NCBI RefSeq assembly: GCF_014858725.1
Contig: NZ_AQGV01000015.1
Coordinates: 1,116,001-1,180,000, forward strand
Source: Pseudoalteromonas aurantia 208
Lineage (GTDB): Bacteria > Pseudomonadota > Gammaproteobacteria > Enterobacterales > Alteromonadaceae
Length of the DNA: 64,000 nucleotides
Reading direction: 5' to 3'
Both the position numbers and the translations under genes were made by a program. Each line of letters opens with the position of its first letter. Positions within the stretch are counted from its first letter, which is position 1. Under the pieces are notes generated by a model that had not been told where the DNA came from, ran no database searches, and worked only from the letters and a program-made list of their open reading frames with translations. Positions 1 through 8,167 of this stretch are shown in pieces.

Positions 1-2
1 CT

Positions 3-377
3 TCATCCTCTTTTGAGTTGATGGTAGAGTGCAAAGATTCGTTTAGTGCCGCTGCTGATTTATTAGGCCAAGCCATTGGCTGTATATTGATAAATGCTTT
101 GGAAGCACAGTGTGATATGAATCATACCGTTCATGTTAAAGCGATACGCCGAGATGCCTTTTTAGAGATAACAGTGATAGATTCAGGATGCGGTATTAGT
201 ACTGAGCATATTCATCAAATATTCGACCCGTTTTATACATCAAAGCCGATTGGTTCAGCGACTGGTTTGGGGTTAACTATCGCAAATTCAATAGTTAAAA
301 GTCACAATGGCACAATTCATGTTGAAAGTGAAGTTGGCTTTGGTAGTACGTTTATTGTCACATTACCGTTTTGGTAA
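3..377 (+). CDS. Sensor histidine kinase, C-terminal ATPase domain (5' truncated by window edge)
   Basis: The frame is open to the left edge, so this is the 3' end of a longer gene. It encodes the HATPase_c catalytic domain of a two-component sensor kinase. Visible motifs in order: N box (LINALEA), G1 box (DSGCGI), F box (FDPFYTSK) and G2 box (GLGLTIA), followed by the usual closing segment GFGSTFIVTLP. These bind ATP so the kinase can phosphorylate its own histidine. The FDPFYTSK plus GLGL pattern is typical of NtrB/DctB-like kinases. The sensor and dimerisation domains lie outside the window, so signal and partner cannot be told. No response regulator follows; the next gene is a GST-like protein after a 112-nt gap. 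Confidence 0.9.
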   Translation, partial: SSSFELMVECKDSFSAAADLLGQAIGCILINALEAQCDMNHTVHVKAIRRDAFLEITVIDSGCGISTEHIHQIFDPFYTSKPIGSATGLGLTIANSIVKSHNGTIHVESEVGFGSTFIVTLPFW

Positions 378-489
378 ATGCAGCTCAGCGCTCGCTTATC
401 TCGCTATATTTTTTCAAAAAGTGTCGTCTTTTTTTATACGCCTCCGTCTTAAAGATGTAAAGACACTGAAATTACTTTAGAGGTAAAGC

Positions 490-1185
490 ATGATTAAATT
501 AGTGAGTTTTAAAATATGTCCTTTTGTTCAAAGAGTCACTGCGGCGTTAGAGGCCAAAAATATTCCTTATGAGATCCAATATATAAACCTTCAAGATAAG
601 CCAGACTGGTTTTTGAATATTTCGCCTAACGGGCAAGTCCCAGTAATGGTGAGTGATAATGGCACTGCGATATTTGAGTCTGACGCCATTGTAGAATATA
701 TTGAAGATGAATATGGTCCATTAGAAGCGAATATAAGTAACGAGCAGCGAGCTCTAGATAGGGCCTGGAGTTATTTAGGTACTAAAAACTATTTAGCACA
801 ATGTGGCACCATGAGCAGTAAAGATGAAGAAACCTTTACAGCGCGTTCACAAAAGCTACGTCAAATATTCTCCAAAATAGAAGCGCAGTTGTCAGGTACA
901 ACGCAATTTTTTAAATCTGATGCTCTAAGTAATGTAGATATCGCATGGTTACCGCTTTTACACCGAGCCGCCATTGTTAAAAAATACACAGACTATGATT
1001 TTTTATGTGGTTTACCAAAAGCTCAGGCGTGGCAAAGTGCAGTGCTGGCGACCACGATTATGGATAATACGGTCTCAGATGACTTTGAATTTCAATTTAA
1101 AGACTTTTATCTGACAAATACTTATTTAGCAAACAACAGTCACGTAAATCAACCGAGTAACAGCAATTTAAGTGCTTGTTGTTAA
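490..1185 (+). CDS. Glutathione S-transferase family protein with a C-terminal cysteine pair
   Basis: A 231-residue cytosolic GST-fold protein. The N-terminal thioredoxin-like domain (about residues 1-80) has a CPFVQR motif at residue 10, as in omega/stringent-starvation-type GSTs that use cysteine, then the cis-proline segment GQVPVM and the glutathione-contacting FESDAI. A helical C-terminal domain follows. The protein ends in LSACC, a vicinal cysteine pair after a low-complexity Asn/Ser tail, which is unusual for GSTs. The start is ATG with AGAGG nine bases upstream. The next gene is a SigZ-like sigma factor and then an ArsR/ArsP pair, so a role in thiol or metalloid stress is inferred. 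The substrate is unknown. Confidence 0.85.
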   Translation: MIKLVSFKICPFVQRVTAALEAKNIPYEIQYINLQDKPDWFLNISPNGQVPVMVSDNGTAIFESDAIVEYIEDEYGPLEANISNEQRALDRAWSYLGTKNYLAQCGTMSSKDEETFTARSQKLRQIFSKIEAQLSGTTQFFKSDALSNVDIAWLPLLHRAAIVKKYTDYDFLCGLPKAQAWQSAVLATTIMDNTVSDDFEFQFKDFYLTNTYLANNSHVNQPSNSNLSACC

Positions 1186-1198
1186 TTGTTATAAGAGG

Positions 1199-1214
1199 AG
1201 TGCCGTGCGGCACT
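1199..1214 (+). terminator. Short GC-rich hairpin after the GST gene
   Basis: AGTGCC (1199-1204) pairs perfectly with GGCACT (1209-1214) around a 4-base loop, 13 bases after the GST stop codon. No T-run follows, so it may be a weak terminator, an attenuator before the sigma-factor gene, or an mRNA 3'-end stabiliser. Confidence 0.35.
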
Positions 1215-1259
1215 TCTGCTCACCGATATTTTACGTGATTGGAGCACAAGGAATACTTT

Positions 1260-1802
1260 ATGAACTTAGAAGCTATTTGGGCTGATTATCAAAGTAGCGT
1301 TAAGGCATTTTTGTACAAGCATATTTCAAACCCAAGTGATGTCGAAGACTTATTACAAGACATTCTGATCAAAACTTATCAAAACCTAGGTACAGTGAAA
1401 GATACGAAAAAAGTTAAATCCTGGGTATTCCAAATCGCGAATCATGCAATTATAGACTTTTACCGTAAACGAGCGACTATCTCTAAAATAAATGAACAGG
1501 TGCTTTGGTATGAAACAAATGAGGAAGATATCTATAGTCAACTTTCTCACTGTGTCACTGCATTTATTAACGGGTTACCTGACAGTGAAGCAAAGCTACT
1601 TACCGCAATTGATATTGATGGCATTTCACAGAAGGATTATGCAGCCTTAAACGGGATGAAATACTCAACATTAAAGTCACGGGTAAAAAAAAGCCGGCAA
1701 AATCTGAGCGAATTATTTAATCAATGTTGTGAATTATCGATAAATTCAAAAGGGGAATTAATCGATTTTGATAAGAGAGATAAAAAATGCTCATCCTGTT
1801 AA
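1260..1802 (+). CDS. sigZ: RNA polymerase sigma factor of the SigZ type (ECF-like)
   Basis: A 180-residue sigma-70 family protein. Region 2 is seen in DVEDLLQDILIKTYQNL and in the promoter-melting segment SWVFQIANHAIIDFYRK. Region 4 is a helix-turn-helix around ISQKDYAALNGMKYSTLKSRVKKSR. Size and the cysteine-bearing tail match SigZ-like sigma factors as I know them. The tail has C156-C157 and ends KKCSSC (C177, C180). An upstream TTG at 1239 would add seven residues, but ATG 1260 has AAGGA about seven bases before it and starts MNLEAIW, the usual beginning. No anti-sigma gene is adjacent, so the cysteines may control activity directly (inference). It lies downstream of the GST gene and converges with arsR. 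Confidence 0.85.
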   Translation: MNLEAIWADYQSSVKAFLYKHISNPSDVEDLLQDILIKTYQNLGTVKDTKKVKSWVFQIANHAIIDFYRKRATISKINEQVLWYETNEEDIYSQLSHCVTAFINGLPDSEAKLLTAIDIDGISQKDYAALNGMKYSTLKSRVKKSRQNLSELFNQCCELSINSKGELIDFDKRDKKCSSC

Positions 1803-1890
1803 GCGCATTTTGTTAATCGCACTATTCGTTTACTTTATGTTAATTGTTTACGCCTCGAGACGCATAGGTAAGGCCACTTATCTATCACGG

Positions 1891-2181
1891 CTAACTCTCA
1901 TCAGCACAGCATTCGTCTTGTAAAAATGCGATAACAGACAGTAATTTTTCATACTCAACAACACAGTAAAGTGTTCTACCCTCACGTCTTTGTTTAATTA
2001 ACCCAGCAGAAGCTAAACTTGAAATATGGTGTGACAATGTAGAGCCAGGAATTTGTAAATCTTCTTGAACAACTCCAACAGCAATACCTTGTTCACCCGC
2101 TTTTACTAGCCGCTTAAAAATAGTTAACCGTGTTGGGTGGCCAAGTTCCTTAAGTGCTTTAGCAATCGTTTCTATTTCCAA
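1891..2181 (-). CDS. arsR: ArsR/SmtB-family metalloid-responsive repressor
   Basis: A 96-residue winged-helix repressor. The N-terminus has the family pattern LGHPTRLTIFKRLV; the recognition helix lies around PGSTLSHHISSLASAGLI and the wing at RREGRTLYCV. The classical CxC metal site near the recognition helix is absent. Cysteines sit at 73 and as the pair C91-C92 five residues from the end. A C-terminal cysteine pair is the arrangement known for ArsR proteins that sense trivalent (organo)arsenicals. The start is TTG with GAGGTG just upstream. It is divergent from arsP and very likely represses it and itself through the repeated sites at 2204 and 2252. Confidence 0.88.
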   Translation of the reverse strand: MEIETIAKALKELGHPTRLTIFKRLVKAGEQGIAVGVVQEDLQIPGSTLSHHISSLASAGLIKQRREGRTLYCVVEYEKLLSVIAFLQDECCADES

Positions 2182-2203
2182 AATAACACCTCAAAAATTC
2201 TTT

Positions 2204-2225
2204 ATATTTCGATATTACTAGAAAT
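2204..2225. promoter_or_regulatory. ArsR operator copy 1 (candidate)
   Basis: A 22-bp sequence with ATTTC/GAAAT arms around GATATTACTA. It recurs with three mismatches 48 bp away at 2252-2273. This copy lies just upstream of the arsR start and immediately before the arsP -35 box, where a repressor could block both divergent promoters. Confidence 0.65.
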
Positions 2226-2228
2226 GCA

Positions 2229-2256
2229 TTGACAATGATACTGTTTCCTATATATT
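2229..2256 (+). promoter_or_regulatory. arsP promoter: TTGACA, 16-bp spacer, TATATT
   Basis: A perfect -35 hexamer TTGACA (2229-2234), 16 bases, then TATATT (2251-2256). This means the TTG at 2229, which could be read as an upstream start of arsP, is promoter DNA rather than coding sequence. The -10 box overlaps the second operator copy. Confidence 0.7.
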
Positions 2257-2273
2257 TCGATATAACTAGAATT
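2252..2273. promoter_or_regulatory. ArsR operator copy 2 (candidate), overlapping the arsP -10 box
   Basis: The second copy of the 22-bp element at 2204 (19 of 22 bases identical). It begins inside the -10 box and would cover the arsP transcription start, a classic repressor position. Confidence 0.65.
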
Positions 2274-2291
2274 GTGGAATTGTTTTTAATC

Positions 2292-3206
2292 ATGAATATC
2301 ACAGAAAATATGGTGTTTGAAGCACTGCACATGTTCGTTTTTCTGGCTATTGAGTTAACCGTACTATTTTTACTGATTAGCTATCTTGTTGGGGTACTTC
2401 AAGCGTATATCCCGCCAGATAAAATACGGGACATATTAAGTAGTAAAAATGGTAAGGGGTACATTATTGCAGGGTTTCTTGGCGCTATTACGCCTTTTTG
2501 TTCATGCTCAACTATCCCATTTTTAAAAGGGTTGCTAAGAGCTAAAGCAGGCTTTGGCACTATGATGGTATTTCTATTTGCCAGCCCCTTACTTAATCCA
2601 ATTATTATCGGGTTATTTGCAGTAACATTTGGATGGAAAGTCACTGTTTTTTATTTTGTCATGGCTATGGGCGTGTCTGTGGTCGCAGGGTTTTTGTTAG
2701 AAAAGCTAGGCTTTGAGAAGTATATCCGTCCTGAAGCTTACGTCGAGCCTAAGATAAGTCGTTGTTCTGCGAGTGGTCGTAAGGAAAGTAAACCAGTAAA
2801 CAAGTGGTTTGAAATATGGGTTGTGACATGGGCTGATTTCAAAAAAGTACTGCCTTTTTTAGTAGGAGGCATTGCGGTTGGTTCATTGATCTATGGCTTT
2901 ATGCCTACTGAATTTGTAGTAAGAGTCGCCAGTGATGGCAACCCATTGGCAATACCCTTTGCTGCGATAATTGGGATCCCATTGTATATACGTGCTGAAG
3001 CAGTGATCCCATTAAGCGCAGCATTAGCAGCCAAAGGTATGGGATTAGGGGCGGTCATGGCGTTGGTGATAGGTAGTGCTGGAGCAAGCCTTACTGAAGT
3101 CGTGTTATTAAAATCTATTTTTAAAAATCAGATGATAGTTGCATTTTTAGTCGTGATTTTGTCAATGGCTGTGAGTGCAGGCTACTTATACTCATATCTT
3201 TTTTAA
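2292..3206 (+). CDS. arsP: ArsP/YraQ-family (DUF318) organoarsenical efflux permease
   Basis: About 304 residues with roughly eight membrane segments. The family signature ITPFCSCSTIPFLKG is present near residue 65, including the cysteines that in ArsP contribute to binding trivalent organoarsenicals, and a second half-signature IPLYIRAEAVIPL occurs near residue 235. The cytoplasmic loop between the halves has a further cysteine (ISRCSASGRK). Known ArsP proteins export methylarsenite and aromatic arsenicals across the inner membrane. I start at ATG 2292 (MNITENM) because the upstream part of the frame lies in the promoter; ATG 2310 is also possible. Divergent from arsR. It could transport another substrate, since YraQ proteins are not all arsenical pumps. 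Confidence 0.82.
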   Translation: MNITENMVFEALHMFVFLAIELTVLFLLISYLVGVLQAYIPPDKIRDILSSKNGKGYIIAGFLGAITPFCSCSTIPFLKGLLRAKAGFGTMMVFLFASPLLNPIIIGLFAVTFGWKVTVFYFVMAMGVSVVAGFLLEKLGFEKYIRPEAYVEPKISRCSASGRKESKPVNKWFEIWVVTWADFKKVLPFLVGGIAVGSLIYGFMPTEFVVRVASDGNPLAIPFAAIIGIPLYIRAEAVIPLSAALAAKGMGLGAVMALVIGSAGASLTEVVLLKSIFKNQMIVAFLVVILSMAVSAGYLYSYLF

Positions 3207-3396
3207 TCGTGATATCTACAACAGGTTTAGAATATTCAAAATAGTCATATCAGTGAATTGAAGCTGGTATGCATAAAGTAGAGACAATAGGCGTTTGTTG
3301 CATGTGACGTATACAGCGAAACTGAAAGTTGTTTTACGTCTTTATCATAATAGCGACGTCTTATTGTTGTTAGTTATAAGTGTAAAGAGAGGATAT

Positions 3397-4563
3397 ATGT
3401 TTCAAACTACCCCAAAACATACCAATACTCGTCATAAATTCATAAAGAGCGATAGCAAGATGCTACAGCAAATTTATGGTACAGATGATGTTACACCTTA
3501 TTGGATAGCTGATATGGATTTCCCTATAGCTTCTCCAATAACGAATGTAATGCAGCAATTAGTTAACCGTGAGCTGTATTCTTATGAATTCGATTCTCAA
3601 ACTGTTTTTGAGGCTATTTCAACATGGAATAAAGAACGGCATAATCTTGATTTGAAGCCAGAGCATTTTGTACAAGTTCCAGGAGTACTAAGTGCCATTG
3701 CAATGTTGATACGTGATTTCACTCATGAAGGGGATGGTATTTTAATCCAAACACCCGTATACCACCAATTTCGTAGATTGATTGAATCAGCAGGGCGGCA
3801 GGTAATAAATAACCCTTTAAAAATTGAGGGTGACCAGTATGTTATTGATTTCGAAGATTACGAAGAACAGCTGAAAAGTGGAAATATAGCAATGATACTG
3901 TTGTGTAATCCACATAATCCAGTTGGTAGGGTATGGACTAAATCGGAATTACAGAAGCTTGTTTCGATTGCAAAAAAGTATAATACAACAATAATTAGTG
4001 ACGAGGTGCATGGTGATATTATTTTTGACGGCGCGAGATTCACAAGTATTGCATCGTTAGATTATAACAATAGCTTAACAATTATCGGTTCACCTGCAAA
4101 AAACTTTGGATTAAATAGTATCTCAAATGGTTACATTTACAGTGATAATCAGATGCTACGAGAAAAAATTAGAGCAACGTCGAGTTCTATGTCGCTAGAC
4201 CATGCAAATGCAGTAACTATGTATGCCACGATTGCAGCATATCAACATGGTCAAGAGTGGTTTGATGGATTTTTGAATTATACACAAACAACCCGTAACT
4301 GGATTGTTGACTTTATGGCCAAGCAGCTTCCCCAAGTTAAAACATTTTCACCACAAGGTACAAATCAAATTTGGTTTGATTTTTCTGGGTTGGGTTTGAA
4401 ACCAAAACAATTAAAGGCGTTGTTAACTCTAGAAGCTAAAATAGCGTTAACACCAGGCACATGGTTTGGTGAGGAGGATGAAAATTTTTATCGTATGAAC
4501 TTTGCATCTCCGTTAGAAAAGGTACAAGCTTCGCTTCAATTACTTAAATCTAAAGTGGGTTGA
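3397..4563 (+). CDS. patB: PatB/MalY-type PLP-dependent cystathionine beta-lyase / aminotransferase
   Basis: A 388-residue fold-type I PLP enzyme. Visible: the opening DVTPYWIADMDFP typical of MalY/PatB C-S lyases, the NPHNP motif (about 171), SDEVHGDI with the pyridine-binding Asp (about 202), and the PLP lysine in SPAKNFGL (about K235). These enzymes cleave cystathionine or cysteine conjugates into pyruvate, ammonia and a thiol in the cytoplasm. The open frame extends 34 residues upstream from a TTG, but ATG 3397 has an AGAGAGGA ribosome-binding site seven bases before it and gives the normal family length. It stands alone, followed by an inverted repeat and the convergent rlmF. Confidence 0.87.
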   Translation: MFQTTPKHTNTRHKFIKSDSKMLQQIYGTDDVTPYWIADMDFPIASPITNVMQQLVNRELYSYEFDSQTVFEAISTWNKERHNLDLKPEHFVQVPGVLSAIAMLIRDFTHEGDGILIQTPVYHQFRRLIESAGRQVINNPLKIEGDQYVIDFEDYEEQLKSGNIAMILLCNPHNPVGRVWTKSELQKLVSIAKKYNTTIISDEVHGDIIFDGARFTSIASLDYNNSLTIIGSPAKNFGLNSISNGYIYSDNQMLREKIRATSSSMSLDHANAVTMYATIAAYQHGQEWFDGFLNYTQTTRNWIVDFMAKQLPQVKTFSPQGTNQIWFDFSGLGLKPKQLKALLTLEAKIALTPGTWFGEEDENFYRMNFASPLEKVQASLQLLKSKVG

Positions 4564-4707
4564 AGAATAGGTGATATTGAAGAGGGGGTTGCTAATTTTT
4601 GCATTTGCCTGAAATGAATCTCGACAATGCTGTCGGCTAAGTGGGCCATTGTTGGGCGGTAGGTATGTAGCTCATTTATTCTTTTAATTATAGAGTGATA
4701 TAATGAT

Positions 4708-4736
4708 GTACATCACAACCTCAGTTTGTGATGTAC
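4708..4736. terminator. Inverted repeat between convergent patB and rlmF
   Basis: An 11-bp perfect stem (4708-4718 with 4726-4736) and a 7-base loop in the 180-bp gap between two convergent genes. No strong T-run on either side. A bidirectional terminator or transcript-end stabiliser is the likeliest role. Confidence 0.5.
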
Positions 4737-4743
4737 CCATATG

Positions 4744-5643
4744 TTATTGACAGAGCAATGTTTTACGTTGCTCTCGATTCATAAATGTCCACGCTATAAA
4801 TCGACTTTGTTTTTGTCCTTGAGCCATTTTTATCACTTTAACCTCAACAGGTTGCAATTTATTTAGTGCTTTTTTGAGTGGCTGTAAATTGTCTTTGTTA
4901 GAGACTAATGACGTAAACCACACGCATTGCTGTGAAAAAAGCCTACTTTCATTGATCATTGTTTTAATAAATCGCAGTTCACCACCCGTACACCATAGCT
5001 CAGGTGCGTGCCCGCCAAAATTAAGTGTTTTTGGAGGGGTCTTTCCTAAGTTTTTCCATTTACGCTGAGTGCCTGCGCTTGCTGCTTTTTCGCTGCTATG
5101 GAACGGGGGATTACACATGGAGAAATGCAGCGTTTGATTTGGCATAATGACATTTTTGAAAATAAACTCTGCGTTAGGTTGATGAATGACTTCAATAGGT
5201 AATTTGTTTGCTGTACAAATTGTTTGAGCACTTTTCACTGCTTTTAAATTAATATCAGAGCCAATAAATTGCCACTTGTATTGCGCATTTCCAATGAGCG
5301 GGTAAATCACATTTGCGCCGGTGCCAATATCAAGCCCATATATTTGACAAAGATTGTCTTGCTTGCAGGTCATGTCACACTCTAACAGGTCAGCAATACC
5401 GTGAATGTAATCGGCTCTTCCTGGTACTGGTGGACATAAAAATTCGTCTGCTATATCCCAATACTTAACGCCGTAATGGTGTTGTAGCAGTGCTTTGTTT
5501 AGGGTCTTCACTGCAGTTTTATTCGCAAAATCAATGCTGGTTTCCCCTCGGGGTGTCACTATGGTGAACTGGGATAACGCAGGCAGTGTGGTGATCAAAG
5601 CTTTAAAGTCATAGCCCTGTTTATGTTGGTTTCTTGAATGCAT
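4744..5643 (-). CDS. rlmF: 23S rRNA (adenine(1618)-N(6))-methyltransferase
   Basis: A 299-residue SAM-dependent methyltransferase of the RlmF (YbiN) family. The SAM-binding loop is GLDIGTGAN (about residues 103-111) and the N6-adenine methyltransferase catalytic motif is NPPFH (178-182). The opening HKQGYDF and the segments FLCPPVPGRADYIH and AGTQRKWKNL are characteristic of the family. It methylates A1618 of 23S rRNA during ribosome assembly. Length agrees with the E. coli protein (about 308). Divergent from the alpha/beta hydrolase gene on its 5' side, with an 84-nt gap. Confidence 0.93.
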   Translation of the reverse strand: MHSRNQHKQGYDFKALITTLPALSQFTIVTPRGETSIDFANKTAVKTLNKALLQHHYGVKYWDIADEFLCPPVPGRADYIHGIADLLECDMTCKQDNLCQIYGLDIGTGANVIYPLIGNAQYKWQFIGSDINLKAVKSAQTICTANKLPIEVIHQPNAEFIFKNVIMPNQTLHFSMCNPPFHSSEKAASAGTQRKWKNLGKTPPKTLNFGGHAPELWCTGGELRFIKTMINESRLFSQQCVWFTSLVSNKDNLQPLKKALNKLQPVEVKVIKMAQGQKQSRFIAWTFMNREQRKTLLCQ

Positions 5644-5727
5644 ATAAATTCTAGCTGTGTTTGATTTTTACATTATAGCGAAGTCATAGACATCTCGACT
5701 AGCACTGAATTTTCTTTATGTGTCGTT

Positions 5728-6714
5728 ATGCAATTGATGGAAGTGAATTCAACTGGTACGATGAGAGGGGTTGATAATAATAATGATGAAATAATGATAA
5801 AACAAACCTCTTTATACTGCGAGTTAACAAACCAACAAACACTGCATTTAAGACATATTTATAAAGAAGGCGTAAACGGGCCTTGCATTTTTTTTATGCA
5901 TGGTGCAGTTGAGAACGGCAAAATCTTTTATTCAGAAAAGAATAAGGGGTTGGCTCCTTACTTAGCAGAGCAAGGGTTTCATTGCTATGTTGCTGACTTA
6001 AGAGGACGAGGTAAAAGCCTGCCTGCAATCTCTAAGACATCGATGTATGGTCAGACAGAAGCGATCTTAGAAGATTTCCCAGCAATGCTTGCGTTTATTG
6101 AAAGTCATCATGGCAGTTTTCCTAAATACTGGGTTGCACATTCATGGGGCGGCGTATTAATGAATAGTTATTTTGCACGCTTTCCTGAGGTAATAAACAA
6201 GGTCGCATCATGTGTTTATTTTGGGTCAAAGCGCAGTTTATATAACCATCATATTAGTAAATATTTCCAGGCCAATTTATTGTGGTTTGGCCTCGCGCAT
6301 TTATACACAAAAAAGTACGGCTTTTTACCAGCGAAAAAGTTGAAGTGGGGCAGTGACAATGAAACGCGTAAATCGCATCGACAAAGTGCTCTATGGGCAA
6401 AACGAGCCCCATGGGTTGATAGTGATGATGGATTTGATTACGCAAAAGTACTCAAAAATAAAGCGCTTCCACCGGTACTACATGTAGCTGGTGTTAATGA
6501 CAAAGCCCTAGCTCAACCTGTTGATATTGAGAAATTTATTGATGAGTCGGGTTGCGGCATTCAAAAAATGACGATATACGGGCGAAAATATGGGTATAGC
6601 TTTGATTATGGTCATATTGATATGCTTACACATACGCTCGCCCATCAAGATCAGTTTAAAGACCTCATATCATGGTTTACTCAGTATTCTGAGCCGGAAG
6701 TAATTGTGACATAA
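5728..6714 (+). CDS. Alpha/beta-fold hydrolase
   Basis: A 328-residue alpha/beta hydrolase. Oxyanion-hole segment FMHGA (about 56-60), nucleophile elbow AHSWGG with Ser139, strand DLRGRGKS near residue 90, and an acid/histidine pair likely in the C-terminal segments VNDKAL and YGHIDML (His at the end). No signal peptide, so it is probably cytosolic. Substrate unknown; esterase or lipase-like activity is possible. The N-terminal about 22 residues are uncertain: ATGs at 5728, 5761 and 5794 are in frame and none has a strong ribosome-binding site. Its 3' end overlaps the convergent TPR-sulfotransferase gene by 38 nt. Confidence 0.8.
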   Translation: MQLMEVNSTGTMRGVDNNNDEIMIKQTSLYCELTNQQTLHLRHIYKEGVNGPCIFFMHGAVENGKIFYSEKNKGLAPYLAEQGFHCYVADLRGRGKSLPAISKTSMYGQTEAILEDFPAMLAFIESHHGSFPKYWVAHSWGGVLMNSYFARFPEVINKVASCVYFGSKRSLYNHHISKYFQANLLWFGLAHLYTKKYGFLPAKKLKWGSDNETRKSHRQSALWAKRAPWVDSDDGFDYAKVLKNKALPPVLHVAGVNDKALAQPVDIEKFIDESGCGIQKMTIYGRKYGYSFDYGHIDMLTHTLAHQDQFKDLISWFTQYSEPEVIVT

Positions 6715-8122
6715 GTTTTTCATAATGACGCCAGTTTGACCTTGGGGCTTGGTTTATAGGTTGGCGAACTTGAGATTTACTCAAAGTGTGCACTTTATGT
6801 CGAGCTTTATGAAACTCTAAACACTGAGGTTGAAAATCTTGATACATAAAATTCAAAACTTTCCGTATTTGCATAGTTGGATCGTCTAATAGATCTTCGT
6901 AACTTAAGCTATAGATGCTTCGAGGCACCATGGCTTTAAAATGATGCATGGTGTCGTCGTGGTATTGGGCATACAATTGGAATTCACTGAGAGAACAAAA
7001 ATAGGGCTCGTTCTCAGCAAAGTGATTGCTAAATACTGACCAAGCAGTGGCATTGAAGCTACGAGTTAGGTGAATGATACGGGCCTCAGGAAACAATTTA
7101 TAGATGAGCCCAATATTCTGAAAATTCGCAGGGAGCTTGTTTATTACAGTTTGTTCGCCGACACGATGCTTTTTGACTTCATCAATATAGAGTGCGCGGC
7201 AGTGGTCCAACACTGAAGTAGTCAAATTTTGTAAACATTCAGGAAAAGCTGATTCTGAGCGATGCATTAAAAAAGGAACTAGTTTATCACTAATAACTGT
7301 ACTCTCTCCCATGCTCCCGATATTGCTATGTTGAATAAGCATCTGCTCTAATAGCGTTGAACCAGTTCTTGGTAGTCCTAGAATAAAGGTGGGTACAAAT
7401 GTGGTTTTGACTTTGTCATTAGGGGATTGAAAAAAGTCACTGTTACAATGAGCTTTGATACTGTCAAAAAAGGGTTGCATATATTCGGTGCGAAAATCAC
7501 AGTATTCTAATTGCGTACTATTTGCCAGCTTAAAATAATCAAACGCTTGGTTGAAATCATCTAGCCTGTGACAACATTTAGCTAGCGCATAATAGACCAC
7601 CACTTTTAAGCGGTTGTTATCATATTCATTCAGCAATTCGTGTAAAGGCGTTAAATAGCCATCAAGATTTGCTTTGGGCGCTATCTGCACGAGTTCATAG
7701 AGCATAAAAGCGGTGACTGCGCCTTTTGGGCAGGTGATACCTTTTTCAAATGTACGTCTAGCGTTGTCGATGAAACCATGATCCAAATAAAATTGACCAA
7801 GCTGATAATGTGCTTGTGAATTATGCTGTGCGACGGTTAGTGTATATTCAAGCACTGTTTTGGCATCAACAGGTGAACCTGCTTCAATAAATGCGTCAGC
7901 AAGGGCAAACAATGGATCGAGCATTTTAGGGAGGTATTCACAAGCTCGTTTTAAATAATAAATCGCGCTATCGTATTCTTCTAAGCGCATACAAATCCGG
8001 CCCAACCCAAATAAAGCAGGCCCATTCTTTTGGTTCTCTTTCAAGACCGCCTTAAACATAAATTCGGCTTCTCGAAGTTGGTTATCGGCCAATAACTCGT
8101 TGGCTCTTTTAAGTAGTAGCAT
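6677..8122 (-). CDS. TPR-repeat sulfotransferase family protein
   Basis: A 481-residue two-part protein. Residues about 1-200 are tetratricopeptide repeats (for example AEFMFKAVLKENQKNGPALFGLGRI and DSAIYYLKRACEYLP). Residues about 240-480 are a sulfotransferase domain with the 5'-phosphosulfate loop ILGLPRTGSTLLEQ (247-260) that binds PAPS, and a later segment RIIHLTRSFNATAWS resembling the 3'-phosphate loop. No signal peptide or membrane segment is seen. Such fusions are common in marine Proteobacteria, but acceptor substrates are mostly unknown; sulfation of glycan, lipid or protein is inferred. Downstream of a TonB receptor but separated from it by a strong terminator. Convergent 38-nt overlap with the hydrolase gene. 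Confidence 0.85.
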   Translation of the reverse strand: MLLLKRANELLADNQLREAEFMFKAVLKENQKNGPALFGLGRICMRLEEYDSAIYYLKRACEYLPKMLDPLFALADAFIEAGSPVDAKTVLEYTLTVAQHNSQAHYQLGQFYLDHGFIDNARRTFEKGITCPKGAVTAFMLYELVQIAPKANLDGYLTPLHELLNEYDNNRLKVVVYYALAKCCHRLDDFNQAFDYFKLANSTQLEYCDFRTEYMQPFFDSIKAHCNSDFFQSPNDKVKTTFVPTFILGLPRTGSTLLEQMLIQHSNIGSMGESTVISDKLVPFLMHRSESAFPECLQNLTTSVLDHCRALYIDEVKKHRVGEQTVINKLPANFQNIGLIYKLFPEARIIHLTRSFNATAWSVFSNHFAENEPYFCSLSEFQLYAQYHDDTMHHFKAMVPRSIYSLSYEDLLDDPTMQIRKVLNFMYQDFQPQCLEFHKARHKVHTLSKSQVRQPINQAPRSNWRHYEKLMSQLLPAQNTE

Positions 8123-8167
8123 GTATTTTTTATAAACGGATATTCAATAGTTAGATAATAAAAATAA

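Noticed and set aside
1837-1923. 28-codon frame after sigZ (MLIVYASRRIG...)
   Set aside because: No ribosome-binding site, no recognisable pattern, and it overlaps the arsR 3' end on the opposite strand.
2229-2291. Upstream TTG start extending ArsP by 21 residues
   Set aside because: It coincides with a TTGACA -35 box, and the region contains the -10 box and an operator repeat; the extension has no family match.
6677-6714. 38-nt convergent overlap of hydrolase and sulfotransferase genes as a sign of frame error
   Set aside because: Both proteins keep family-typical ends; short convergent overlaps are common.
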